The notes under the pieces were generated by a model. It saw nothing but the letters and a program-made list of their open reading frames with translations, was not told the origin of the DNA and made no database searches. Below, one piece after another: positions 1 to 10,700 of a stretch of 64,000 nucleotides of DNA. The position numbers and the translations under genes were made by a program. Source of the DNA: Amyelois transitella (taxonomy: Eukaryota; Arthropoda; Insecta; Lepidoptera; Pyralidae); the NCBI RefSeq assembly GCF_032362555.1, contig NC_083516.1, forward strand, positions 2,629,001 through 2,693,000. Direction: 5' to 3'. Within the stretch, counting starts at the first letter, position 1, and each line of letters starts with the position of its first letter.

Positions 1-289
1 TCTTTGTTCGATGTTTTTATCCATTATGAAATTAGCAATACACACTAGATATGATATAACTAAAAATAGCACTGTATTTAATGTAAACAACAGATGCAAC
101 TCAAACTCCGCGCCAAAATGGAAAACAGTTGTGCCAATCTAACAACAACAAAAAAAACAAAAATTTGAATTTGGAACCATAAATAAATAATCCATTCCCG
201 ATACTTTTCTGACTGAATGTATTAACAAACAATGTATCCATATTATAATTATTCTTTATTAAGTATGTTCTAAAAATATATAAAGAATC

Positions 290-475
290 GGATCAGTGGT
301 TTTGACGTGAAAGATGGACAAACAAACACACAGACATAGTTGAACATTTAGAACATCACTATTTATGTATTTGCGTGAAAAGTAACAAACATCCATACAT
401 ACATACGTATGTATGTATGTATGGATGTTTGATTTGAGTATTCACAAACTTTCGCATTTATAATATTTGAAGGGT
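290..475 (+). repeat. Lepidopteran interspersed repeat (TTTCGCATTTATAATA 3' end)
   Basis: Contains the family signatures 'gaatcggatcagtgg', 'gcgtgaaaagtaacaaac' and 'aaactttcgcatttataata', also seen near 6.4 kb and 52.4 kb. The copy is interrupted by a local (CATA)n/(TATG)n palindrome and extra sequence around 320-360. Whether the family is a SINE, an RTE 3' fragment or a Helitron derivative cannot be settled from this window. Confidence 0.55.
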
Positions 476-537
476 TATTCATACTAAGACATAGGTATAA
501 CATTTTTTCATAAAATTTCCGTATCTATATATGTAGT

Positions 538-805
538 GCCGTGTGGTTCCCGGCACCAATAGAAGAAAGAATAGGACCACTCCATCTCTTTCCCATGGAT
601 GTTGTAAAAGGCGACTAAGGGATAGGCTTACAAACTTGAGATTCTTTTTTAGGCGATGGGCTAGTAATCTGTCACTGTTTGAATCTCAATTCTATCTTAA
701 AGCCAAATAGTTGAACGTGGCCTATCAGAGTCTTTACAAGACTATTGGCTCTGTCTACCCCGCATGGGATATAGACGTGATTAATATGTATGTATGTATG
801 TATAT
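538..805 (+). repeat. SINE-like element with RTE-type 3' tail, near full length
   Basis: The best full-length copy in the window of an abundant family. It starts 'gccgtgtggttcccggcacc', passes through 'gtaaaaggcgactaaggg' and 'tgtttgaatctcaattct', and ends 'atagacgtgatta' followed by (ATGT)n. The last part resembles the 3' end of the RTE retrotransposon at 17.0 kb, so RTE-driven mobilisation is a reasonable inference. Confidence 0.7.
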
Positions 806-1009
806 CTGTATAGAACTAAGAATTTAAAAATATGATGGACAGGAGAGGGATGCTTAAATGATTAGCAAAAGTACAGGCGCAACAAATGCCAATACACTGG
901 CTTATTATACATAAAATCTTTTATTGTTTTTCCTGCCTTGTTATACTTCACAATAGAACTCCGATGTGAGACGTTGTCTATTAAATTGCCTTATTTATAT
1001 TCATTGTTA

Positions 1010-4000
1010 ATGGCTTATTCAATAAAACAGTTTTTATTCTTGCTGATTATAATACAAAACCAGTGTTTTAGTGAAAAAGTTAAGTGGTGTATTAACAGCG
1101 ATTATGTAGTCGACGGGCACATTATTGATAAGAAGAGTTGTAAAAATCAACCCTGCGTAATAAGCACTTGTCCTTCAGGACAGATGAACTATAATCGCGC
1201 ATGTATAAGAATGGATAGCAAATCAGTAAATTTTTCGGAAATTCTTACGCTATTTACACTTATAAATGGCGAGCCAATAAAAAGCTTGAAGACTTTCAAT
1301 AGTTTCCAAGTAGTAACTTACAAAGATAAAACTGTCCATTTGAAAGAGAATAACAATTGTACTAATTCTAATTTTTATACGATTGGGAAAGGCGAAATAG
1401 ATGGGAATTTCTTAGATGTAAGTTTTTTCATTTATAAGTTTAACAAAAAGTTGCTAGTGCTACAAAATAAAAACGGGTCTAATGCCTAAACCCTAAAATT
1501 CAAAATTATTAATAGTACTAGTTACTCCAATGTGTAAGAACTTCCCCAAATTGTCCTTAAAATGAAATTTGTCTATGTTTGGTATTGGCTGGCAAACGCG
1601 AGAGCGTTTTACTGTAAGACCATGTATACTTAACATAAGGAAAAGTTAAATAACAATGTTCGTATCAAAGGTATCTGAATTTTTATTGACCAATAATTAT
1701 TGAAAAACCCGAGAAATCTCCTTTTTGTGGCGTGTCAAAAATTATGCACAATTTTTTAAACTGAATTTTTTAATCTGTACCATTTGAATGGTCCTTTTTC
1801 AAAAAGAAAAGAACAAACATCGTACTTATGAGTAGGCTATACTGGATAATTTGTAGTCAATTATGTATAATGATTAGCATTGATATGATACCAGCCACCA
1901 AAATAAATAAATAATTGAATATAAAATTGTAAGTACGTTACAAGGAAGGAAAAAAAGCTATAATAATAATACCCTTAAATCAATAGGCCCTGCGGCAGGG
2001 TATTACCATATTCATATTTATCAGGAATGTACATGACACAGACACTAACATCGATCTACACTAGCATAATGATTAAGGAAACGTTTGAAAATGAGTGTCA
2101 ATTATTTTATAAAAATATTTGGCCTCTACTACAGGGATCCTAATTAAATAAATAAACACTACAATGCCAAATTGGCCCGAAATATTATGCGCATTACCCA
2201 TACAAATTTTGATGCAACATTTACACGCAATATATAAAGTTCACTTTCCAAAAACTTTTCGTAACGCTTTTTTTTAAAGTACGTCACTACCTACACTACA
2301 TCAGTATTTTCGATTTCATTAAACATTCTCAGATACAAATGGCTTTGTGCGATCTGTTCCCATTGTGATTTTACATCATACGTGTATCTACCAATCAAAT
2401 TTAAAATCTTTTTTTTTTACAGAATGGTTCATTTTTTATTAAAGAACCAAGAACAATTTTGCCACCAGAAGAGTATATAGTGAGGTTCACGATAACAAAT
2501 GAATCTGGTCGGTTTACACCTCAAATAAAATTAAAATTCGCCAAGGATGTAGAGGCGGATACATTTGATCAATATATGGACTTAGTTTTTGATTACGGTA
2601 AGGCACTGGTGCATTTCAAAATATGATAAATAATCATCCTGACCATGTGGCCAGAGATATCAGAGCTAAATGAAATGATGGTGTTGATGAACCGACAAAA
2701 GGAAATTAAAAAAAATGGTCACCGACCCTGAAGGGTAGAATTTACTGGGAGCGAAAATGTATGGAAAGGATTTTTTTAAACAGATGTACTGGTAGATGCA
2801 CATTCAAGTGATCATCCATCCATCATTGGGCTTTTTTGGTCATCAATAATGCGCTGGCGACTGCGAAATTGAAACTCGCTGTGCCGCGACATAACTTGCA
2901 CTTGATGCACCGGAAAAGGTAAATTTTTGGTCACCCACCGTTAATAGATACGCACGGCCTTTTCATGGTGAACGGAGGCTCTTGGTACGGACGACGCCGT
3001 TTGCCGTGTCAATGGTAAGTCATGTTCCCCTGTTCACAGGATCACGTTGGTTAGTCGCTCCGCGTAATTATTTAGATACCTCAAGTCTTCACAATCCTTT
3101 GCGTTCTAGGTTTGAGTTTTTTATGCCAGTTAACATAACGTTTCTCAATTATTTTTACAGTCATGTTTGCGTCTTGCTTCTTCATGATCCTGGTGTTGGC
3201 AGTATACATTTTGTGCAAAGAACTGCGCACCACAGCCGGCTTGATTTTCATGACTTATGTAACTACATTGGCGATAACTTTCCTTTTATTGCCCATACGA
3301 GATCTTGCCATGAAGTATGAGAAAATTAGCAAAACTGGATGCTATATTCTTAGTAAGTTAAATTTAGTAAATATTGTTTCTAAGTACGATAGATGCACCA
3401 TCTGGATGGTCTATTAACAAAAAGTACGAAAAAATATAAGGAGAAAAGCTCCTTTGCATTTTAGTGACATAGTTTTTGTACCTATTTGAGCAAAAAACTT
3501 AGTCTCATAAATTAGTCAAAATTTTTCAAATCTTAAAAATATTTCTCAAAGCACACACAGTGAAATATAAAGTCTGACTTATACCACTGCCACTAGTATT
3601 GTATTGTTCACTTATTATTTAATTTTTTTCAGGCACTTTTATTCATTACGTAACGTTTAGTAGTTACGCCTGGATGAATATCATGGGTTTCGATATTTGG
3701 TGGACATTAAGGTACGGTTTTTATGTTGTCTTTATAGAATTCTTCATAATATCGTAGTTTTATTCTTCGTCCCAATTGTGTCTTACTTTAGGAATACAAT
3801 ACAAAAACCCTTGTGACCTCAGCCAATGACCAGCTAAACAAGTCTAAAAATTTCATTAGCGCGCTTGTGAATTTATTATTAGCTAGATTCAACAAATTTA
3901 ATGTTCACAGAAATATGTTCTACCAACGCCGCCTCGGTAATTCTAATGCCGTTAACTATTACAAGTACACATGGTACTGCGGTATCGCGTGGATACCCAC

Positions 4001-5279
4001 CCTTATCTATGTCCTCATCGAAATCTGTCTTGACGAGTTCATCGGAAACGGACCTTTATTTAGGCAATGCACAGGTACATGTAACCATTTTTTATTCATA
4101 TGATGCATTAAGGGCTCTTGATTAGTATAAAATTATTTGAATCTGTTTCAGTTTTTAGCAATAAATGGTACCTAGCGGGACCATCCTTGACACTACAAGC
4201 ATTAAACTTTGTCCCTTTTGTACTAATAATATACAATTTGGTGCGAATTCAGCGGAGCAACCTAAAACACTTGAACAGTGCAGACTCAAACAGCACCGGC
4301 CCAAAACAGAATGCGTAAGTTCTATATTTTTAAAGTGCAATGATCGACTTAGTAACGAAAGTGATTTGGTTGCTGTGAAAGCGGTCTATATAGATCTATG
4401 ACTTTATATAAAACTTTGTTTAAAATCGTTTTCAATTTAATTATCCTTCTCCCTTGAACCGGTAGTATTCTTAATCAAGTATTTTAATGTTTTAGTCTCT
4501 TATCCATCAAGATATCAATAACGCTTGGCACCAACTGGTTTCTGGATATAATGTTGTTACTCTTTTACAACGACCTGCCGGACTGGTTGAAGTATACGCC
4601 GAAGATGTACAATGCTGCGTTCGGATTGATACTGTTTCTGGTTTACATTATCAAAGCAAATGTACTGCTGAAACTTTTTAGACGGTAAGTGTTGAGAAGT
4701 CCTTCTCGACGATCAATTGGGTTAGGTAAATGAGTAGGTGTAATGATTCCAAAGCATCCCTTTGTTATTATAGCGTATTCCTGTTAACAATAACCATTAA
4801 TTTATCAGAGGCCCGTTGAAGAGTTGCATGCATGCCAAAAGTTTTAAACAACGAGAGAAACTCGACGAACTTTTTCTGAGTGGCCTGTTCTTGGATGTTT
4901 ATCTATATAAGTAAAATATCTCGTAACACAATCTGTGAAATTTGTCCCGTACCTATATATTTATTTATGACAGTATTTATGTGAAAACACAGAAAGTTTG
5001 TTCTGTGAAAATTTTCGTCAAGGATTAGTTCACTGGTCCAATAAAAACCTCCTTGTAAATTTAATTTTGTGCAATACTTGCGTTAAAAAAACATATATAA
5101 ACAAATTTCTAAAATTTGCCTTTTTCCAAAGGTTATCAATAAATAACTGGATCACCAGACATCTCGAGAGGCGAGTGTCGGGAAAACATAATGGCAACGC
5201 GAGGAAATTCAGTCAACTGAGCGACAGCCACAGCGCTACTGTCCTCGAAGATGTAAACCTGCAGCCGAAACCTTACTAG
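1010..5279 (+). CDS. Methuselah-like G protein-coupled receptor (8 exons)
   Basis: Seen: exons 1010-1417, 2423-2597, 3161-3352, 3633-3711, 3887-4074, 4152-4314, 4496-4684 and 5132-5279 join in frame at GT-AG boundaries into 513 residues ending in TAG. The ATG at 1010 begins MAYSIKQFLFLLIII, a signal peptide; the longer open frame upstream has only a TTG. Residues about 20-190 form a Cys- and Asn-rich ectodomain; seven hydrophobic segments follow from about residue 195, beginning with MFASCFFMILVLAVYIL. The junction WWTLR/RFNKFNVHRN after TM3 and the basic tail WITRHLERRVSG are typical of insect Methuselah-like family B receptors. Inferred: a plasma-membrane peptide receptor; ligand unknown and the mthl subtype not assignable. 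Intron 7 carries a partial tRNA-derived SINE. Confidence 0.88.
4863..4975 (+). repeat. tRNA-derived SINE fragment (3' body) in GPCR intron 7
   Basis: Matches the body of the tRNA-derived SINE at 10.0-10.25 kb through 'actttttctga', 'cttggatgtttatctata', 'atctcgtaacaca' and 'aatttgtccc'. The tRNA-like head with A and B boxes is absent and an internal segment is deleted, so it is an old, inactive piece. Confidence 0.7.
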
Positions 5280-5655
5280 ACTTAAGAACCTTTTTTTACT
5301 TCACCATTGAATGGTATTTTTTTACCACGCTTTAATACCTACTACCAAAATGCAGACAATGCAATTTTCACTAGATACGAATGAAGATTTTAAATATAGT
5401 AAAATTTTCTAGTGATATAAGGTCGCGCGGTGGTTTAAGAACGCTCGGCAAAAGTAGAAGGGGCATGCGCAGTGATTAATTTTTAGGTCTATTAGGTGCG
5501 ACGAGGAGAGGGGGGGGGGGTGCGCCGACGGCCACACGTATTGGTGGATTAGTCACTCTTTACTTCCCGCGTTGAGTTCGCGCGTCCCGTGTCTGTTGGG
5601 TACTGTTGCGTACAGATTGTTGTATCGTATTAATAGTAAGTCGGAGTGGGAAAAA

Positions 5656-6171
5656 ATGCCAAAAAATAAAATTTTAAGACGACAAGCCAGAAAAATGGTT
5701 TACGACGTGAATTGTTACTTTAAAAAGGAAACTAATGAAATTGTAGGTAAGTTGAAGCGGATAAAAAGTACAACTGCAGAAGCCACGATATTATTACAGA
5801 AAAAAATGTCAACACCTATACAACATTTACAACTGATCGCAAATAGAACAACAAATGCCGTTGATAAATCCGTATTAATTGAAATCTGCAATAAATTAGA
5901 ACAAATTCGGGATGAAACTTCGGAAGTTAGCAAAACAAATCAAGATATTTCACAAATTATAAGCAGTTTAAAACAAGAACAAAAAAGAACAGCACTTGCA
6001 ACAAATACATCTGTTACAACAGTGAGGAGGATTTCCACACAGGCCACAAATTCCGAATTTCTGACGGTGTTTAGAACTCCTGGAAAAAAAAAACCGCGTG
6101 CAAAACCAGCAACTACTTCGACATCTCATGATGATTTGATGGAAGGGATATCAATACTGCCGGATGATTAA
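5656..6171 (+). CDS. Truncated transposon protein with helix-turn-helix region
   Basis: This 171-residue ORF starts at the ATG in MPKNKILRRQARKMVYDV; the open frame runs upstream to 5572 but only from a TTG. The N-terminus is basic, the middle (about residues 20-110) is likely coiled coil, and RTALATNTSVTTVRRI (about 115-130) resembles the helix-turn-helix motif RTALATGxSExTVRRI of insect transposon-encoded proteins. A basic GKKKPRAKP segment follows, then a stop where full-length relatives, as I recall them, continue into a DDE nuclease. Inferred: a DNA-binding remnant inside the TIR element, not a host gene. The frame is intact, so a short DNA-binding product, possibly a transposition repressor, is conceivable. 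Confidence 0.6.
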   Translation: MPKNKILRRQARKMVYDVNCYFKKETNEIVGKLKRIKSTTAEATILLQKKMSTPIQHLQLIANRTTNAVDKSVLIEICNKLEQIRDETSEVSKTNQDISQIISSLKQEQKRTALATNTSVTTVRRISTQATNSEFLTVFRTPGKKKPRAKPATTSTSHDDLMEGISILPDD

Positions 6172-6279
6172 TTTTCTTTTCATTTTATGTAATAAATATA
6201 AACTAAAAACTTTTGTTCTTTATTTTTCTGAATATACTAGCAAGACAAATCACAAGCAAAAACTAGTGTTATTAAACAT

Positions 6280-6485
6280 GTTAAACTAGCTTTCGCCCTC
6301 GGCTCCGATCGGGTGTATTTTCATTCACGCGAGCGAAGCCGCAGGCTTAAGTACCCTATGTCTGTCCACGGTTGAATATAACTATGTCAAATTTCATAAA
6401 AATTGGTTCAGCCAGGTCAGGTTAAATGTGAAAACTGAACATGCATACACACAAACACACTTTCGCATTTATAATATAAGTAGGG
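6280..6485 (+). repeat. Lepidopteran interspersed repeat nested in TIR element
   Basis: Starts 'actagctttcgccctcggct' and contains 'tcaaatttcataaaaattgg'. It ends 'actttcgcatttataata' plus 'agtaggga', the same start and end signatures as the copy at 52.3-52.5 kb. It interrupts the 3' part of the transposon. Confidence 0.65.
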
Positions 6486-6605
6486 ATTATAAGTATTTAT
6501 AAGGCAAAAAAAACATTTCCCTTAGCATTTTTGAGCGCGAATGTACACATGCGCCGATTGCCCCCACTATTTTTACCGAGCGTTCTATAACCACCGCGCG
6601 ACCTT

Positions 6606-7741
6606 GTACCTACGAGTGAGACAGACAAATTCTAAAATACATATATTTTATTTTTTGTACAACATTGCAGTAATAAAATTATTAATGTACCTAAGTTACT
6701 TCACCTATAATACTAATAAACTTTTATGGATCCTTAGATACCTATTTGAAAAGTAGATAGTAACATAAAAGTAAGAACATTACCTAACTATTATGTAATG
6801 AAATGTACGTACAAATCTTGTTCATTCCATCTCGTTCCCATGGATGTCGTAAAAGGCGACTAATGGATAGGCTTATAAACTTGGGATTCTTCTTTTAGGC
6901 GATGGGTAGCAACCTGTCACTGTTTGAATCTCAATTCTACAATAAGCCAAACAACTGAAGGCCTATCTAATTTACTTTAAATAGCTATAAAAGCTTACGT
7001 AGTCTATAAGGAGGTCTAAAACTCCCTTGTAATTGTCACGGTTTCCCTGGAAAACGGCGTTAAGAACATTATGTTAAAAAATGCTATAAAAAAAGGTAAA
7101 AAGAAAAACATAGGCCGTCAATGTCAAATTTTTGTGACAATGACAATGTCACTTTGTAGAACTTGTAGAAAATACTCTAGACTTGACTTGACAATGTCAA
7201 TAGAACAAGAACCAAACAAAATCGTCAAATGTATCGTTTTGATTAGAGGTTTATGCTTTTGAAATAAAAAAAAATGTTGATAAAAGTATTATGTAACAGA
7301 TAATATTAATAAAAGTGAAGAAATATTGAAATAGGTAATCGGTTATAAGCCGTATATTGATGAAAAGCTGTTATATCTAAGTAGCAAGCGACGGTTGTAA
7401 ATAGTGAACATGTTTTAACATAGAATTAAATCATTTATTCATAAAGTAGGTACATAAGTAATACGAAATACCTACATTATTTTATCATTTAAGTTATTCG
7501 GTCACGATACCAATAGAGGTAAATCTTATGAATTGTTTAATTAACTATTTGAGAATGGCTTTAAAACTTTCTATATTAAAAGTGCTTTTTGATCCTACTG
7601 TATATTAGTAGTCCTTGTCATCAATATAGTAAACAGAAGTCTAAACAGCCACCAAGTCATTTGTAGTTAATGTTATAAGAAACATTTTGCCATTACAAGT
7701 TTCATAATACCACAAGATAACATAATAACCTTTGGACTGGG
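6606..7741. other. Intergenic region upstream of COASY
   Basis: No gene is supported. A 5' part of the SINE-like family lies at 6817-6970 (plus strand, 'cccatggatgtcgtaaaagg'). The rest is AT-rich and presumably contains the COASY promoter and 5' leader; several 'tgacaatgtca' repeats occur at 7130-7200. No TATA box was recognised. Confidence 0.5.
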
Positions 7742-10700
7742 ATGATGAACAATATAGCCTTTGGCTTGTCATTCACAGCTGCATTAATTTCCGTATTTCT
7801 GTCATACTTGTTTGTGATGTATAATAATAGAGACACAGGTAAGTGATATGATATTATATTTTTTTATGTAAATAAACACTTAAGAATAGAACCACTACCA
7901 TATCACACATACATATAGTCACGTCTATATCCCTTGCAGGGTAGACGGAACCCACAGTCCTGAAACAACTGGCAATTGGGTAAATAACTATATTGACAAC
8001 TGGCAATTGGGTAAGTAATGTATTTACCCAATTGCCAGTTGTCAATATATTGGAATGCAGACAATGCAACATTTACATGTTTATTATTTTCATACATATT
8101 GTAACATTTTAGTATTGTTGGAGGGTTTCATTAACATAAATAAAGCATATTTATGTACCTATATTGATAAAAGTGTGAACTCAAAATTTAAAAATACCCC
8201 TGACACAAATTTTACACATAACATATATCTGTCTTGCCCTGGGATTTCGGTTAAAATCAATCTCAACTAAATCATCAATATTCTCTATCATGCACTTTCA
8301 CAACTAGCACCTAAATCAAATTTAAGAAAAACTAGATGAAATGAGCTGTAACACCACAGACAGACACAACCAACTTATAACACCCCTCTTTTTCTGTTGG
8401 GGGTTAAGAAAGAAATACCTTACTGACATCTAATGACATAATCACAACCCACAAAAGAAAAATTCACCATCATTACTAACATGAAAATAACTCTTCCAGG
8501 CACGATGGCTAAGAATGGTTTATTGTTTGTCTCGTCTGCTGCGAAGGCCCACGCTCAATGCTTGACATCATCAAAGCATGTTAATAAAATTTTGTACATC
8601 AAAGTGAAAGAATCTAGCCAGAATTTTTTACCCATAATGAGTAAGCATATAGTGGAACTTTATTCAAAGGTAAGAACAGTACCTACTGTAGCATGAAATT
8701 GAACTATAGAAGTGAACATTTGCAAGTGTGAATCAAGGTGAGATCTATGGGTAGCCAAAATATTAATTTTTAAGAACAAGGGGATGTTTATTTCTTCACA
8801 AGCACACCAATTGGTTAAAGCCTCAAGAAATAATTAATTAAAAAGGAAAGTTTATGGTCTTATACTGCAACCAAGTTAGTGTAATCAAATGAACAGCACT
8901 TAGTCACCATTCATTCATTCATATAATCACGTCTACATCCCTAGCGGGCTAGATAGAGCCAAAATTCTTGGAAGACTGATGATAGGCCATGTTCAGCTGT
9001 TAGACTTAACGATAGAATTTACTTAGTAACCAGCACATTATTTTTGAATTGTGAACTCTAGATGTGTAGCAAACTAAAATTGATTTCACCAAATCTAATC
9101 TTTCTTAAAATTGAGAAAAAATTAAGTAAAAGTACCCAGTTTAAAAATTGAACTGGTGACCCACCTCAGGCTCACTGCATTGTTGTGAGAATGAGTATAG
9201 TGATGGATGTTTGAACATAGCTGTTTTAAAAAAACTTATTCATTTTGTTTCAGGCATCATCCCAAAGTGGAAAATTAGATGTTAGACTTATTCTTAAACC
9301 ATTAGAGGCAACAACGAAAGTAAAAACTAATCATCCCATAGACCTCATATTGTATGACAGCAACTTATCAAAAGAAGTGGATAGTCTGAAAAGTGTGGTG
9401 ACATCCTTGAAAACGGATCAAGTTCCTAAAAGCATAGGTAAGTAAGTTCAGTTGCAAATTAACGAAAAAACATACATAATAATCCCATCTTGTATGGTAG
9501 AAAGAGACAACAATTTTGAAAAGACGAAGAGTATGTTCAACATGCAGGCTTAATGACGGAATTGAAATTCAAATAGTGATAGGTTGGTATTGGGAAGTGC
9601 TAGGTTTTGGTAGCCCATCATCTACAAGAATCCCAACTTTATTTGCCTTTCCCTCAGTCTGCTTTAACGACATCCATGGGGATGATATGGGATAGGCTTA
9701 TAAACTTGGGATTCTTCTTTTAGGCGATGAGCTAGCAAAAGACACTATTTGAATCTCAATTCTATCATCAAGGCAAAAAGCTGAATGTGGCCTATCAGTC
9801 TTTTCAGGACTCTGGGCTCCGTCTACCCTGCAAGGGATATAGACGTGACTATATGTATGTGTGATATGGTAGTGGTCCTATTCTTAAGTGCCAGAAGCCC
9901 ACTCAAAATCTTTTGTGGCCTTATTTTTTAAGGAAAAGGAAGATTAACAACTACTTTTTTTACATAAAACATGGCATATAATATGGCGCTGCACTTACAC
10001 GATTATTTTGACGGCCTCTGTGGCTCAGCGGTAGTACGCTTGTCTGTGACACCGGAGGTCCCGGGTTCGAATCCCGGCCAGGGCATGATGAGAAAAGAAC
10101 TTTTTCTGATTGGCCTGAGTCTTGGATGTTTATCTATATAAGTATTTATTATAAAATATATTATCGTTGAGTTAGTATCTCGTAACACAAGTTTTGAACT
10201 TACTTCGAGGCTAACTCAATCTGTGTAATTTGTCCCATAAATATTTATTTTTTTATTTCTTGTTTCAGACTTATCAAATTCCATAGACAGCCATTCAATT
10301 AATGAATCAGTGAAGCGATACGGATATGTCGCGCTCGGCGGCACCTTTGACCGGTTGCACAACGGCCACAAGATATTACTGTCCGAAGCGGCGCTGCGGG
10401 CCACGAAGCATCTTACGGTGGGAGTCACTGATGTTAATATGATTCAGTGTAAGGAACACATTTTGAAATGCTTACCGTAAGGGGCCTATCATCATCAATC
10501 TTTTGCTCACTTATTCCTGGTGTTAGTCTCGGTAGAATCCTCACCACTTTATAGTCTGATGCTTGAATGTGCAGGTTTCCTCATTATGTTTTACCTCACT
10601 CTGTCTTTTGCTCACATAACATTGTTCGATTATGATTCAGTGCAAGGAAAACATTCACCAAACCCACCAGGTAGGCTGGTTTTCCGTCATATAATTTTAT

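Larger units (their letters stand above)
1..1009. other. Intergenic, repeat-rich 5' flank
   Basis: No coding region is supported here. The stretch holds a rearranged copy of the TTTCGCATTTATAATA-ending lepidopteran repeat (about 290-475), a palindromic (CATA)n/(TATG)n tract at 386-431 and a full-length SINE-like copy at 538-805. The segment 806-1009 is ordinary AT-rich sequence in front of the GPCR start codon; no clear TATA box was recognised. Confidence 0.6.
5419..6605. mobile_element. TIR DNA transposon, non-autonomous, with truncated ORF
   Basis: The ends are inverted copies: the left end starts AAGGTCGCGCGGTGGTTTAA at 5419, and the reverse complement of the right end (6605 inward) starts AAGGTCGCGCGGTGGTTATA. 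Similarity runs about 45 bp inward with few mismatches (GAACGCTCGG, then GGGGC). No convincing target-site duplication was found. It carries one ORF (5656-6171) followed by AATAAA, and a lepidopteran repeat has inserted between ORF and right end. No catalytic transposase domain is present, so mobility would need a partner in trans. Confidence 0.75.

Noticed and set aside
2982-3417. Two overlapping ORFs of 112 and 84 codons
   Set aside because: The 84-codon frame is GPCR exon 3 plus intron; the 112-codon frame is its shifted shadow.
10012-10085. tRNA gene with A and B boxes
   Set aside because: The boxes are present, but the acceptor arms do not pair into a cloverleaf and the unit continues into a shared non-tRNA body repeated elsewhere, so it is a tRNA-derived SINE.
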